From: Hyphomicrobiaceae bacterium
GTDB taxonomy: Bacteria; Pseudomonadota; Alphaproteobacteria; Rhizobiales; Hyphomicrobiaceae
Direction: 5' to 3'
Length of the DNA: 53,524 nt
Assembly: GCA_022844225.1 (NCBI GenBank)
Contig: JALHMC010000026.1
Span: forward strand, 1 to 53,524
In this document: piece by piece, positions 1-9,691 of the stretch
Layout: each line of letters opens with the position of its first letter
How positions within the stretch are numbered: the first letter of the stretch is position 1
Program-made: the position numbers and the translations under genes
The notes under the pieces: model-generated
Database searches by the model: none
What the model was told of the DNA's origin: nothing
The model's input: only the letters and a program-made list of their open reading frames with translations

Positions 1-627
1 AACGAGTCGGCCGACCAGTTCCCGGCGATCGTGCAAAAGGCGAAGGCGCAAGGCGCGCTCGTCTCGGTCAATCCAGGGCCACGCCAGCTGGCTGCCCGGG
101 CGGCCGCCTTCGAGCAGTGCCTCGGGTCGATCGATATCCTGTCGGTCAATCGAGCGGAGGCCGAAGTGCTGGTGCCGACCCTCGTCGCACGCTTCGGTGA
201 GGGGGGGCCTTCCCTCGAGGGGGATCGATTGCCCCGCCTGGCATCGCGGGGCCTCACGGGCGGTGGCTTCCATATGAGTCTGAGGACACTGATGGGCGCT
301 GTCCTGTCACTCGGGCCGCGGATCCTGTTGATCACCGACGGCGGCCAGGGCGCCTATGCGGCGCGAGACGGGGAGATCGTTCATGCCTCGCCCAGGCTCG
401 TCGAGGTGGCGGGAACGGCTGGCGCGGGCGATGCGTTCGTCTCGACCTTTGCCGGATTTACGGCGCTCGGCGCGCCGCTCGACAAGGCGCTCCGGGCTGC
501 TTCGCTCAACGCCGCAGCGGTGGTGGGCCATGTCGACACGCAGACGGGGCTGCTGCCACTGGCGGCAATGGAGGAGCAGCTGGCGGACGAGGGGGAGAGG
601 CTCGAAATCAGGACGTGGCGCCTTTGA
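1..627 (+). CDS. PfkB-family carbohydrate kinase, C-terminal part (5' end outside window)
   Basis: The reading frame is already open at base 1 and ends at TGA 625-627, so only about 208 C-terminal residues are present. The ribokinase/PfkB signature G-T-A-G-A-G-D-A-F lies near nt 409-438; its Asp is the catalytic base and the GAGD loop is the anion hole of the family. The N-terminal sugar-binding part is off the window, so the substrate cannot be read. A glycine-rich stretch at about nt 195-290 sits where family members have a short linker, and looks like an insertion. PfkB enzymes phosphorylate sugars or nucleosides in the cytoplasm with ATP. The next gene starts about 90 nt downstream and is unrelated. 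Confidence 0.85.
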   Translation, partial: NESADQFPAIVQKAKAQGALVSVNPGPRQLAARAAAFEQCLGSIDILSVNRAEAEVLVPTLVARFGEGGPSLEGDRLPRLASRGLTGGGFHMSLRTLMGAVLSLGPRILLITDGGQGAYAARDGEIVHASPRLVEVAGTAGAGDAFVSTFAGFTALGAPLDKALRAASLNAAAVVGHVDTQTGLLPLAAMEEQLADEGERLEIRTWRL

Positions 628-717
628 GGGCGGCGGCCTGTTCGTGATTACCGGGTATTAACCGCAGACCGCTACGCTAAGTCGATTAATCAGTCTTCAT
701 CACTCGGCGTGGGTACC

Positions 718-1113
718 ATGGAGAGCAAGGCCCCCTCGGCTTCGCCGGCAAGCCTCATCGCGCGCTTGAAGCCCAGGCCCGTGAAGCCGCAACCCCGTGT
801 GCCGATCGAAACGACCGCGTCCGATGAGAACCGAAGATCGCGTCGGCAGACGGCCTGTCTGCAGGCCTCCATCGAATCGGATCGGCTGTCAGAGCCGATC
901 GCGTGCGTTATCCGCAATCTGTCCGCGACGGGCGCCCGTATCGAGCTGATACGAACTGAGCGCAAGGTGTTCGCGTCGGAAGAGCGCATTCCCGATGTGT
1001 TCGTTCTGAGCTTCCGGCTTGAGAAAACCGAAGTCGACTGCGAGATGATCTGGCGCCGAGCCGATACCATCGGCGTTCGCTTTCGCTCGCTGCCGAGGCA
1101 GTCCCGGTCGTGA
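718..1113 (+). CDS. PilZ domain protein
   Basis: A 131-residue protein. The PilZ c-di-GMP-binding signature is present: RRSRR at residues 39-43 and N-L-S-A-T-G-A-R-I at 67-75, matching the RxxxR and [D/N]xSxxG elements. The first 35 residues are Pro/Lys-rich and probably disordered. ATG 718 was chosen; an in-frame GTG at 709 is possible. PilZ proteins sense cyclic-di-GMP and act by binding partners. Placement beside the cpaC/cpaD pilus genes (converging from the other strand, stop to stop 26 bp apart) suggests surface attachment or motility as the output, but this is inference. Confidence 0.85.
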   Translation: MESKAPSASPASLIARLKPRPVKPQPRVPIETTASDENRRSRRQTACLQASIESDRLSEPIACVIRNLSATGARIELIRTERKVFASEERIPDVFVLSFRLEKTEVDCEMIWRRADTIGVRFRSLPRQSRS

Positions 1114-1139
1114 TGGCGCGCTGGGCCACCCCGGGGGAC

Positions 1140-1862
1140 CTATTTCGTAGCGGCCTTGGCAGGGGCATCGCTATTGGCGCCATTGCTGGCGCCCGCCCCC
1201 GGGCTCGAGGCGGCTGTGTCGCCACCGACATACTTGGACCAAACGCGGCCGCGGCGCTCGCTCGAGGCGGGCGTTTCTTGCTGGGAACCCATCAAGTCCC
1301 GCGCATTTACAACCATGCCGGCCAGATTGCGCTGAGTTGAGCAACCAAAATCGGGATACGGCACGCGCTCGGGCTCGCGGCCAACGTCACGTGGCCAGTG
1401 ACCGCACTGGGGTGCGACAGCTACCGGCCGATGATAAGCCAGCGTCACCAAGCCTCGATTGCCTGACTTGCCGCGCACGATGCGAGACGGGCCAATTCCC
1501 GCATCCTCGAGCGCTCGGCGAATATCGGCGACAGCCTCGCCCCCTGTGCGGGCGCCGCCGTGCGAGACCGCAATGGGGCCGGTACCTTCTTCCTTGTATC
1601 TAACGGCGAAGCGGTAGACGTCCACATACTGATTCCGACTCAAGCCGTGACGGTTCGGCGGAAGCTCGACATCTAGAAACTCCTTCCGTTCGGCGAACTC
1701 GATCGGATGACCACGAACAGCGGTCGTCTCAGCCCAGGCCTCCTCGCTCGTCAGGCGATGGGATTCACTGCAGGACGCCAAAGCCGTCGCGCCAAGCGTG
1801 AGCATAGCGACGGCGAGCCGGGATCTACGTCCAACCCCAAGTGCGGTGCCGATGGTCTTCAT
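1140..1862 (-). CDS. cpaD: CpaD-family pilus assembly lipoprotein
   Basis: A 240-residue protein with an N-terminal signal sequence ending in a lipobox-like A-L-A-S-C at about residues 26-30. It shows the CpaD family pattern: a central OmpA-like segment that includes 'IRRALEDAGI', followed by 'PQCGHWPRDVG' and 'DFGCSTQRNLAGMV'. CpaD is an outer-membrane lipoprotein thought to support the CpaC secretin of the Flp/Tad type IVc pilus. Its ATG overlaps the stop of cpaC by 4 bp (1859-1862), so the two are translationally coupled. The Ala/Gly/Ser-rich C-terminal tail (last 30 residues) is low complexity. The operon ends here; cpaE and cpaF do not follow, which is unlike the Caulobacter order. Confidence 0.9.
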   Translation of the reverse strand: MKTIGTALGVGRRSRLAVAMLTLGATALASCSESHRLTSEEAWAETTAVRGHPIEFAERKEFLDVELPPNRHGLSRNQYVDVYRFAVRYKEEGTGPIAVSHGGARTGGEAVADIRRALEDAGIGPSRIVRGKSGNRGLVTLAYHRPVAVAPQCGHWPRDVGREPERVPYPDFGCSTQRNLAGMVVNARDLMGSQQETPASSERRGRVWSKYVGGDTAASSPGAGASNGANSDAPAKAATK

Positions 1863-3373
1863 CCCTTCACTCCGCGATCGGGGTATTCGATGATGAAGCC
1901 AGGGGTGCCTTCGTAGCGACCGCGTGGCGGGGCGCCAGGCTTTCCATAGATGCGATTAAGTGCGCCGAAAAACAGGCTCTGGAGGTCGCTCGGAGGCATC
2001 AGATGCTCTTCCGGTGACGCCACTTGGCCAGGCTCCATATGTGACGCGATATAGGGCGTCACGAGGATTACCAACTCGGTCTCACGTCGCCGGTAGTCGT
2101 TCGACCGGAATAGCGCCCCGAGAATTGGCAGGTTCTTCAAGCCGGGTACCCCGTCCACGTTCTGGCGGGTCTCGTCCGACAGCAACCCCGCCATGGCGAT
2201 GGTGCCGCCGGACGGCAGCTCGAGGGTCGTCTCGGCCCGACGCACCTTCAGTGCGGGGACTGTGATCAACTCGGTCGTCACGGCGCCCTCGGTGGACAAT
2301 TCGCTGACCTCTGCCTCGATGTTGAGGCTAATGCGGCCAGGGCCGAGAACAACAGGCTTGAACGATGTTGCAACGCCGAAGCGCTTGAATGTGATGGAGA
2401 TCTGCTTATCGGCTGCAGCGACGGGAATCGGGAACTCGCCGCCAGCCAGGAATTTCGCTGTCTCGCCTGAGATGGCCGTGAGGCTCGGCTCAGCCAGCGT
2501 CCGCACGAGGCCGGTTCGCTCCAGTGCCTGGATCACGGCCTGGATGTCCTGGTTGCCGCTCTGGAACGCCGCGGCCAGAGCGGAACCGGCGACGCCTGCT
2601 GGAACCGATGGGCTGGTGACGGGGAAGCCGTTAGCGATGATCTTCTGAAACGAGAAGTTTCCTGTCTGAGCGATCGCTCGCGGCAGGTCGACACCGATCC
2701 GCTTCATCGCATCGCGCTGCACCTCGGCCACCTTGATCTTGAGCAGGACCTGCTCTTTCGAGGCGACAGCGAGCATGTTCACGACGCCGTCCTTGAGTTT
2801 CAGGAATCGGGTCGCGAGATCTGCCGCCCGGCTGGCGTCGGCCGGCGTGAGAACGCTGCCTGTCAGCGCAACATTGGTTCCCACCGTTGTGACCTTGATC
2901 TTGGAACCAGGAATGAGGCGCGCGAGCATGTCGTCGAGCGGGGTCACGTCGCGCACGACGACCAGCTCGATCAGCAACACTTTGGTTCCGCCGGGACCCA
3001 GGAAGAACGCATTGGCTTCGCCGACGTCCTTTGCCAGCAGATAAATCCGCCTAGGCGTCTGAACGACGGCATCAATGACCGCCGGATTGGAGACCATGAC
3101 ATCCGAGACATCGGTCGGCAGCTCGATCATCATCGATTTGTCGAGGCCGATCGAGAGCTTCTTCGTGATTGGCAGCTGACTGCGCTCAGGGATGGAAAGC
3201 ACCGAACGATGCTCTTCCCATCCCGACGTTGGCTCAAAACCGCTTCGCCGGCTCCCCCCGCCGGCTTCGGCGCCAGGCCAAGCTGCCCCCAGCAGGAGCA
3301 ACATGCCCAGAGAGCAAAGCATTCTGATAGCCGCTAATCGTGACGCTCTCCGCCACGCGACAGGTAAGCTCAT
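1859..3373 (-). CDS. cpaC: Type II/III secretion-like pilus secretin CpaC/RcpA
   Basis: A 504-residue protein with a signal sequence in the first 40 residues. Residues about 70-140 match the pilus-formation N-terminal domain ('LSIGLDKSMMIELP'), followed by a BON-like segment. The secretin core occupies about residues 240-460, with the signature 'VDGVPGLKNLPILGALFR' near the end. It should form the outer-membrane ring through which the Flp/Tad pilus passes. ATG 3373 has GGGGCAAG upstream; a start at 3322 would also leave a signal peptide. It is the first gene of a two-gene unit with cpaD. The TadG-like gene upstream is on the same strand but 359 bp away, so a separate promoter is likely. Confidence 0.93.
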   Translation of the reverse strand: MSLPVAWRRASRLAAIRMLCSLGMLLLLGAAWPGAEAGGGSRRSGFEPTSGWEEHRSVLSIPERSQLPITKKLSIGLDKSMMIELPTDVSDVMVSNPAVIDAVVQTPRRIYLLAKDVGEANAFFLGPGGTKVLLIELVVVRDVTPLDDMLARLIPGSKIKVTTVGTNVALTGSVLTPADASRAADLATRFLKLKDGVVNMLAVASKEQVLLKIKVAEVQRDAMKRIGVDLPRAIAQTGNFSFQKIIANGFPVTSPSVPAGVAGSALAAAFQSGNQDIQAVIQALERTGLVRTLAEPSLTAISGETAKFLAGGEFPIPVAAADKQISITFKRFGVATSFKPVVLGPGRISLNIEAEVSELSTEGAVTTELITVPALKVRRAETTLELPSGGTIAMAGLLSDETRQNVDGVPGLKNLPILGALFRSNDYRRRETELVILVTPYIASHMEPGQVASPEEHLMPPSDLQSLFFGALNRIYGKPGAPPRGRYEGTPGFIIEYPDRGVKG

Positions 3374-3732
3374 CTTGCCCCACTACCCCGCGTGAGCGGG
3401 GTACCCCCAACACCGGCGACACACCCATGCCGACGGATACTTCGGAGCACAGTTCACCTGTCGCGCGCTACGGCCAGGGGGCTGCACGGTGTGGTTGCGC
3501 ACCGACTATGGACAGGATATGCACATCTTCCGCTATCTGATGATTGTGTCGGGGGTGAGTAAAAATTAATATTATAAATCAGTATTTTGCGGACTATGTC
3601 TCGCGAGCAGAAGTGGCTCAAGACTGCCACTGTTGAGAAACGCTCGCGATCAGCCGCAGTTCCGGCGCGGCGAGCTGCGCGGGACAGCGCGCCTCTGAAC
3701 TCTTTCGGTCTTCGGCGCCACTTGGGACACGG
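3374..3732. other. Intergenic region with AT-rich promoter-like patch
   Basis: 359 bp without a supported gene. Bases about 3559-3600 are strikingly AT-rich against the GC-rich background. Read on the minus strand they contain TATAAT (3571-3576), which could be a -10 box for cpaC. A convincing -35 box at 17 bp spacing is not visible. No clear Rho-independent terminator follows the TadG-like gene that ends at 3733. Confidence 0.35.
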
Positions 3733-5340
3733 TCAACCGGCTACGCGAAGTTTCGAGATCTGGCCGCCGATGTGCTCGAAGACTGTGATGAGCGCTGCGC
3801 CGTCTGCGGCGCGGAAGGCCATGCTCGCTTCGCTCGCACAACCCTGGAGTAGGGCCAACGTCGTCGGGTCGGATTCGAGCCGAAAGGCGATCGTATAGAT
3901 CTTGATTCCCGATGCCTTGGCGTTGCTGCAAGCCGCCGTGGTCTTCTGGTTCATGCGAGATACATAGGCGGACGACGAATATGTGGTGCCGAGCCGGCCC
4001 GAGGCGCCATAACCATGTGCGGCATACCAGGACTTGTTGTGGTTCGAGGAGGCTGAGTAGGTATTGGCTCCGTCGGTCATGACGACCATGATCTTGTCAT
4101 TTTTGGGTGTGTCGTAGGTGCGTCCTTCCGCGAACGGCGCCCCGGGGGAAAGGACTCGCCAACCCCACATCACTCCCTCCGCGATGTTCGTCGAGCCTTT
4201 GGCGATCATCGACTCGAGCGTGGTCTCAATCTCGCTCAGGTTGGAACTCAAAGGGAGAATCGCCTGGCTGTCGCACATGTAATTCGGGCCAGCGGCTCCC
4301 AGCGGTACCACTGCACCGTCATACTTGCAGATGCGCGACTGGGCCTCGGCAGCCGGCAACGGTGTTTTCTGCGACTTGGTGCATCGTCCCCGGCGATCGT
4401 ACGTGACACACACGACGGGCTGCGGCGTGCAGGTGCCACCATCGTCGGGAATGTAGTTGTTCGTATAGCTGGCGCCGCCGCTGTTATCGCTGTCGGGTTC
4501 GTCGGGGGCAAACATGGGCACAAACAAAGTCGCTGGATTCCCCGTATCGGCTGTCGTGTCGGTGACGTCCAGGCCTCCGGAACGGGCCTCCACACAGCCG
4601 CGCCAGTTGACGCCGACGCGGTCGAACATCTGCAAGCGCGGGACGTTTGAGGCAAAATTGGCGCCATTGAGCGGAGATGCGCCCGACGAATCGATCCAGT
4701 CCGCGTCGCGGTAACCGGCGCCCACGTTGACCGCACCGGAGAACGGGACGATCGCGACGCTCACCCGATCGCTGTTGTCGGCTCCGCTCATGACGACGCC
4801 CGACAGGCTCTTGCTGGCAGAAATCAGGTCGGCGATGGGCTGGCCAGCCATGGAGCCTGAGTTGTCGAGGACGAGCGCGACCTCGACAGTGCCATCGCCC
4901 TTCACGACACGCGAGGACGCACGGATTGCCATGTTGCGCACGCCGATGGCGTTGAGAAGGCTGGTGCCTACGGAGCCAGCCGCGGTGACGCGAACCTCTC
5001 CCCTGTCGGAATCGAGGACGATCTGCTGTTCATAATCGCGGCCACCCGTGTTGGCCTTGAAAAAGCGTTGAGCGATGTCCACGCCAGACTCGTTCTGATC
5101 GGCGGTGCCGAGCCGATGAGAAGCGGCCAGTGCCGCCGAATCCGCGGCATGCTGGATGCGCTGCCACTCGAGCTCGGTGCGGCCATAGTCAATCGCCACG
5201 GCGGAAATAAGCATGACCAGCATGAACATGATTGCGAACAGAAGGCCGACCGAGCCGGATCGCTCGAGACGATAGCGGGCGGCAAAGGCGACGAGGCTCG
5301 TGCACTTCTCTCCAGGAGGAGATTGATCAGTTATCGCCAT
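3733..5340 (-). CDS. TadG-like pilus assembly protein with von Willebrand A domain
   Basis: About 535 residues. The N-terminus has a short cytoplasmic part, then one hydrophobic segment ('VGLLFAIMFMLVMLISAVAIDYGR') and a Tad/Flp N-terminal signature followed by 'QHAADSAALAASHRL', as in TadG. A von Willebrand A domain follows from about residue 155, with the MIDAS motif D-N-S-G-S. Several Cys residues in the middle suggest disulfides in the periplasm. Family members sit in the inner membrane with the bulk of the protein outside, and take part in pilus biogenesis or surface attachment. ATG 5340 was preferred over GTG 5352. The neighbouring gene on the plus strand encodes a TadD-like protein. 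Confidence 0.88.
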   Translation of the reverse strand: MAITDQSPPGEKCTSLVAFAARYRLERSGSVGLLFAIMFMLVMLISAVAIDYGRTELEWQRIQHAADSAALAASHRLGTADQNESGVDIAQRFFKANTGGRDYEQQIVLDSDRGEVRVTAAGSVGTSLLNAIGVRNMAIRASSRVVKGDGTVEVALVLDNSGSMAGQPIADLISASKSLSGVVMSGADNSDRVSVAIVPFSGAVNVGAGYRDADWIDSSGASPLNGANFASNVPRLQMFDRVGVNWRGCVEARSGGLDVTDTTADTGNPATLFVPMFAPDEPDSDNSGGASYTNNYIPDDGGTCTPQPVVCVTYDRRGRCTKSQKTPLPAAEAQSRICKYDGAVVPLGAAGPNYMCDSQAILPLSSNLSEIETTLESMIAKGSTNIAEGVMWGWRVLSPGAPFAEGRTYDTPKNDKIMVVMTDGANTYSASSNHNKSWYAAHGYGASGRLGTTYSSSAYVSRMNQKTTAACSNAKASGIKIYTIAFRLESDPTTLALLQGCASEASMAFRAADGAALITVFEHIGGQISKLRVAG

Positions 5341-5617
5341 AACGCACCCCACACGGCAGAAATTCTAGAGGAAAAACTAACGACTTCGTTTTTGCGGGCC
5401 GTGAAAGCGGGCAGTACAATTTGAAGCGATTTCTCGACATCGGGCTGCGCGACGAGGCCTACCAGCCGGCGTGGTGAGGTTGTGCATTGCGGGGATAGAA
5501 GCGGTTGCGGCAAGCCGGAAAGCCCTGGCGCGGGCGCGAATCACCCTAGCTCGGATGCAATGCCCGCGAGGCTCCGGCTGCTGCAGGCAACGTCTGAAAT
5601 CCGAGAGGATCGCAACC

Positions 5618-6385
5618 ATGTCCAGACCACGCCCCTACATGATCCTGGTTTCGTTTGCGGGCTCGCTGCTCCTCGGGGGGTGTGCCGCGTCGCCCCTTGG
5701 AATCTCAGCTGATGGGGGCATCGTGACGGCCAGCGCTACGGGAGGGAGAGGCGGCTCGGTTGGCACTGGTGCTCCTGGGGCAGCCGAAACAGGCGGCGCC
5801 GCGACTTCGAAGACGCGGAGTGGGCGGGGGACGGACCGTTTGGCCGTTGCACGATCGCTGCGTGACAAAGGCGATCGCGCGAAAGCACTCATCGAACTCG
5901 AGCGAGGGCGGGCGGAAGCACCTGGCAACCGGGAGCTTGCGCGCGAAGCCGGATTGATCGCGCTCGAACTCGGACAGGCCGACAAGGCGAGGAAGCATCT
6001 CGAAGGGGCGCTTGATCCTGCGCGACCCGATGGTCCAACGCTGTCGGCACTCGGCACGGCATTCGCCGCGGCCGGAAAGCAGACCGAGGCCCAATCTCAC
6101 TTCAAGCGCGCCTTGGTCCTGCAACCGTCTCACCGGCCGACGCTGAACAACCTGGCGCTCTCCTACGCGCTCGACGGCAAGCTGGCCGATGCTGAGAAGA
6201 CGCTGAGAGCGGCCGGGGTGGGTGAAGCGGATACACCTCGCCAGATGAAGGAAAACCTAGCCCTGATCATGGCCCTGGCCGGCAAATACGACGATGCAGA
6301 ACGCCTGGCGACCAAGGTGCTGCCGAAGGCCCAAGCCAAGTCCAATATCGTTTATGTCCGGTCGATGACGCAGCAGGGCGGATGA
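5618..6385 (+). CDS. TadD-like tetratricopeptide lipoprotein
   Basis: About 255 residues. The start at ATG 5618 is supported by GAGAGG 8-9 nt upstream and gives a signal peptide with lipobox L-L-G-G-C at about residues 17-21. A Gly/Ala/Thr-rich linker precedes tetratricopeptide repeats from about residue 70 to 240 ('ALIELERGRAEAPGNRE', 'ALGTAFAAAGKQTEAQSHF', 'LNNLALSYALDGKLADAEK'). TadD proteins are outer-membrane lipoproteins, probably pilotins or assembly factors for the CpaC secretin. It is transcribed divergently from the TadG-like gene with about 280 bp between starts and is convergent with leuD. Confidence 0.85.
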   Translation: MSRPRPYMILVSFAGSLLLGGCAASPLGISADGGIVTASATGGRGGSVGTGAPGAAETGGAATSKTRSGRGTDRLAVARSLRDKGDRAKALIELERGRAEAPGNRELAREAGLIALELGQADKARKHLEGALDPARPDGPTLSALGTAFAAAGKQTEAQSHFKRALVLQPSHRPTLNNLALSYALDGKLADAEKTLRAAGVGEADTPRQMKENLALIMALAGKYDDAERLATKVLPKAQAKSNIVYVRSMTQQGG

Positions 6386-6411
6386 TGGCGTTACCGTGCG
6401 AGAGTGCGCTC

Positions 6412-7032
6412 TCAGACCCGGGCCATCACGGACTGTGCCTCGAAGGCCGCGATGTCGGCCTCGTAACCGAGGGTCATGGCGATCTCGTCGACGCCGCGCA
6501 GGAGGCAGTCCTTACGGAACGGATCAATCTTAAACTGGTCCGTTTTTCCGTCGGGTCCCTTTACGGTCTGCGATGGCAGGTCGACCGTGATCTCGGCACC
6601 CGGCAGTTCGAGGAGGAAGCGCAACAGGTCGTTGACGCGCGCCTCGGGCAGGATGATCGGCAATACGCCGTTCTGGAAGCAGTTGTTGAAGAAGATGTCA
6701 CCGAACGAGGGTGCGATAAAGGCTCGGAAACCGTTGTCGACCAGCACGGTGACGGCCATCTCTCGGCTGGAGCCGCAAGCGAAATTCCGCCCTGCAACCA
6801 GGATTCCCGCGTTGGCGTACTCGGGCCTGTTGAGAACGAACTCTGGCTTCGGAGTGCCGTTGTCGTTGTAGCGCTGGTCCCGGAAAAGATGCGGCACCAT
6901 CGTCTGACGCGGCAGGGACAGAAAGCGGCCGGGAATGATCTGATCGGTATCGACGTTCGCCTGACTGATCGGCGCGGCGACGGCCGAGACGGACGTGAAC
7001 GGCACGCGGGCCGGGACGTTCTCCTGAGTCAT
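6412..7032 (-). CDS. leuD: 3-isopropylmalate dehydratase small subunit
   Basis: 206 residues from ATG 7032. The swivel-domain features of LeuD are present: 'NVDTDQIIPGRFL', 'NFACGSSREMA' and 'FFNNCFQNGVLPI'. With LeuC it isomerises 2-isopropylmalate to 3-isopropylmalate in leucine synthesis in the cytoplasm. The length is normal for the family (about 200). It follows leuC with an 11-bp gap on the same strand, so the pair is co-transcribed. The frame stays open far upstream into leuC, but the conserved N-terminus places the start at 7032. Confidence 0.97.
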   Translation of the reverse strand: MTQENVPARVPFTSVSAVAAPISQANVDTDQIIPGRFLSLPRQTMVPHLFRDQRYNDNGTPKPEFVLNRPEYANAGILVAGRNFACGSSREMAVTVLVDNGFRAFIAPSFGDIFFNNCFQNGVLPIILPEARVNDLLRFLLELPGAEITVDLPSQTVKGPDGKTDQFKIDPFRKDCLLRGVDEIAMTLGYEADIAAFEAQSVMARV

Positions 7033-7043
7033 GGTGCTGGTCC

Positions 7044-8456
7044 TCACGCCATCAGCTTGCGAACGTCGGCGAAGTGCCCGGAGACGGCAGCGGCAGCTGC
7101 CATCGCTGGGCTGACGAGGTGCGTTCTGACGCCCTTGCCCTGACGGCCCACGAAGTTTCGGTTCGAGGTCGACGCGATACGTTCCTCCGGGCGACCGATC
7201 TCGCCGTTGGTGCCCAGGCACATGGAGCAGCCCGTCTCGCGCCACTCGAAGCCTGCTTCCTTGAAGATCTTGTCGAGACCCTCCGCCTCGGCTTGTTCCT
7301 TGATGATGCCAGAGCCTGGTACGATCCAGCTTGGTACGACGGCCTTCCGGCCCTTGGCGACGGCAGCGGCGGCGCGAAGGTCCTCGATGCGGCTGTTGGT
7401 GCACGAGCCGATGAAAACGCGATCGATACGGATGTCGGTGATCGGGGTGCCTGGCTTGAGGCCCATGTAGCGAAGCGCCTGGGCAAGCCCTTCGCGCTTC
7501 ACAGCATCGGCCGCCGTGGAGGGGTCGGGTATCGCATCCGTCACGGGAACGGCGTCCTCAGGGCTGGTCCCAAAGGTGACCATCGGTGCGATGGCGGGGC
7601 CAGTGAGCATGATCTCTGAGTCGAAGGTGGCGCCATCGTCAGTTGGAAGGGCTTTCCAGCGGGCCATCGCTTTGTCCCACTCGGCGCCTTTCGGCGCATA
7701 CGGCTTGCCGGCAAGGTACTGATAGGTGGCGTCGTCCGGGGCGATCATGCCGGCGCGACCGCCCGCCTCGATCGACATGTTGCAAATTGTCAGACGTCCT
7801 TCCATCGACAGCGCGCGGATACCTGAACCGGCATATTCCAGGACATGGCCGGTGCCACCCGCGGCGCCGATCTTGGCGATGATGGCGAGAATGACGTCCT
7901 TGCCCGTTACGCCGAAGCCGAGAGCGCCATCGATGTCGACGCGCATGGTCTTCGGCTTCTTCTGCCAGACGCACTGGGTCGCCATGACGTGCATGACCTC
8001 GGACTGGCCGATGCCGAAGGCGAGGCAACCCATCGCGCCATGGGTCGAGGTGTGGCTGTCGCCGCAGACGAGAGTGATGCCGGGTTGCGTTATGCCCTGC
8101 TCGGGTCCGACGACATGGACGATGCCGTTGCGTCGATCGCCGATGTCGAAGACCGTGACGCCCGTCTCCGCGCCGTTGATCTCCAGCCCCGTGACCATGC
8201 GCTTGCTGTCGGGATTGGCGATGTCCTCCTTCCGGCGCGTGTCCGTGGGCATGTAATGGTCGGGGGTCCCGAACGAGAGGTCGGGCCGGCGCAGTTTCAG
8301 GCCGCGCGCCTTGAGCCGCTGGAACGCGAAGTAGGAACCATCGTGGATAAGGTGCCGGTCGACATACAGCAGAGTGTAACCGTCGGGCCGGTCGACGACG
8401 ACGTGCGAGCGCCAGATCTTCTCGAACATGGTGGCGGGCGCGGCGGTGGCTGCCAT
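7044..8456 (-). CDS. leuC: 3-isopropylmalate dehydratase large subunit
   Basis: 470 residues from ATG 8456, which has GAGGGAG 7 nt upstream. The N-terminus 'TMFEKIWRSHVV' and the aconitase-family motifs 'DSHTSTHGAMG', 'FIGSCTNSR' and 'GCSMCLG' are intact; the three cysteines in the last two motifs bind the [4Fe-4S] cluster. It forms isopropylmalate isomerase with LeuD. Length is typical (about 470). No leader peptide or attenuator was recognised upstream, where purK ends 125 bp away on the same strand. Confidence 0.97.
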   Translation of the reverse strand: MAATAAPATMFEKIWRSHVVVDRPDGYTLLYVDRHLIHDGSYFAFQRLKARGLKLRRPDLSFGTPDHYMPTDTRRKEDIANPDSKRMVTGLEINGAETGVTVFDIGDRRNGIVHVVGPEQGITQPGITLVCGDSHTSTHGAMGCLAFGIGQSEVMHVMATQCVWQKKPKTMRVDIDGALGFGVTGKDVILAIIAKIGAAGGTGHVLEYAGSGIRALSMEGRLTICNMSIEAGGRAGMIAPDDATYQYLAGKPYAPKGAEWDKAMARWKALPTDDGATFDSEIMLTGPAIAPMVTFGTSPEDAVPVTDAIPDPSTAADAVKREGLAQALRYMGLKPGTPITDIRIDRVFIGSCTNSRIEDLRAAAAVAKGRKAVVPSWIVPGSGIIKEQAEAEGLDKIFKEAGFEWRETGCSMCLGTNGEIGRPEERIASTSNRNFVGRQGKGVRTHLVSPAMAAAAAVSGHFADVRKLMA

Positions 8457-8581
8457 CGACGTCTCCCTCGGGACAGGAAAAGCGGCCACGTTGGCCTCTG
8501 GCGGCGACATTAGGCTTCTCATGCCTGTGGTCGCAAGCGGATGGGTGATCGTCGCGTATTCCGGCGACGGTGGCGCCGCAC

Positions 8582-9691
8582 TCAGGGGCGGCGCGGTCGC
8601 AGATGATTGACGTGGCCCATCTTGCGGCCATCGCGCGCCTCGCGCTTGCCGTAAAGGTGGAGGCAGGCGTCGCGCGTGGCGGCGATCGATGGCCATGCGT
8701 CGACATCATGGCCAATGAGGTTCTGCATGGCAGCGTCGGAGTGCCGCGTCGTGTCGCCGAGGGGCCAACCGGCGACGGCGCGAATGTGGTTCTCGAACTG
8801 GCCCACGGCACAGGCATCCATGGTCCAATGGCCGGAGTTGTGCACGCGCGGGGCGATCTCGTTGACGACGAGCGGTTCAGCGGCGTCAGTGCCCAGATAG
8901 AACATTTCGACAGCGAGGACGCCGACGTAGTCGAGAGCCGTGGCTATGCGGCTCGCCATGGCGCGGGCTTGCTGCTCGACGGCTGCTGGTAAGCCGGACG
9001 GAACTGTCGAGCGGCGAAGAATGCCGCCCTCGTGTTCGTTGACCGGAATGTCATAGGTGATGGTCTCGCCGAGAACGCCGCGCACGACGATGACCGAAAC
9101 CTCGCATTGGAAGGCAAGGCGCCGCTCGAGAACGCACGGGACATTTCCGAGGTCGCTAAATGCCGATTCCAGGCCGGCGGGTGTGGCCACTGAAGCCTGG
9201 CCCTTGCCGTCATAGCCGAGCCGGGCTGTTTTCAAGATCGCTCGGCTTTCCCAGGTCGACTGGGCGGAGGCGGCTGACGCCAGATCGCCTACGTCGGTGA
9301 TCGCCGCAAACGGCGCTACGGGAATGCCTAGATCGCGGATGAAAGTCTTTTCGGCGATGCGGTCCTGGGAAACGGCGAGTGCACGGGCGCCGGGACGCAC
9401 CGGCACGCTTAGGGCCAAATGCTCGGCGGCGACGACAGGCACGTTCTCGAACTCGTAGGTGACGACGTCGACGCCGCGCGCGAACTCGTCGAGGCGACCC
9501 AAACTGGTGAAGCTGCCGACCGAGTGAGCGGTTGCGACGTCGAAAGCGGGGCCTGCATCGTCACCGTAGACATGGGTCCGAAAGCCGAGCCGGCTCGCTG
9601 CCTGGGCCAGCATTTTTCCAAGCTGGCCAGAGCCCAGAATGCCGATCACCGACCGGGGCGGAAGAGGCGTTGTTCCAGCGGGTTCAGGCAT
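8582..9691 (-). CDS. purK: 5-(carboxyamino)imidazole ribonucleotide synthase
   Basis: 369 residues. The N-terminal '[21 protein letters not shown]' nucleotide-binding stretch and the ATP-grasp core ('[15 protein letters not shown]', 'EMFYLGTD', '[18 protein letters not shown]') identify PurK. It uses ATP and bicarbonate to make N5-CAIR from AIR in purine synthesis. ATG 9691 overlaps the end of purE by 8 bp, giving a coupled purE-purK unit on the minus strand. The in-frame codons upstream of 9691 lie within purE and lack family conservation. Confidence 0.96.
   Translation of the reverse strand: MPEPAGTTPLPPRSVIGILGSGQLGKMLAQAASRLGFRTHVYGDDAGPAFDVATAHSVGSFTSLGRLDEFARGVDVVTYEFENVPVVAAEHLALSVPVRPGARALAVSQDRIAEKTFIRDLGIPVAPFAAITDVGDLASAASAQSTWESRAILKTARLGYDGKGQASVATPAGLESAFSDLGNVPCVLERRLAFQCEVSVIVVRGVLGETITYDIPVNEHEGGILRRSTVPSGLPAAVEQQARAMASRIATALDYVGVLAVEMFYLGTDAAEPLVVNEIAPRVHNSGHWTMDACAVGQFENHIRAVAGWPLGDTTRHSDAAMQNLIGHDVDAWPSIAATRDACLHLYGKREARDGRKMGHVNHLRPRRP

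Noticed and set aside
6412..7404. Extended leuD start at 7404
   Set aside because: The extra residues are an out-of-frame reading of leuC; the conserved LeuD N-terminus begins at 7032.
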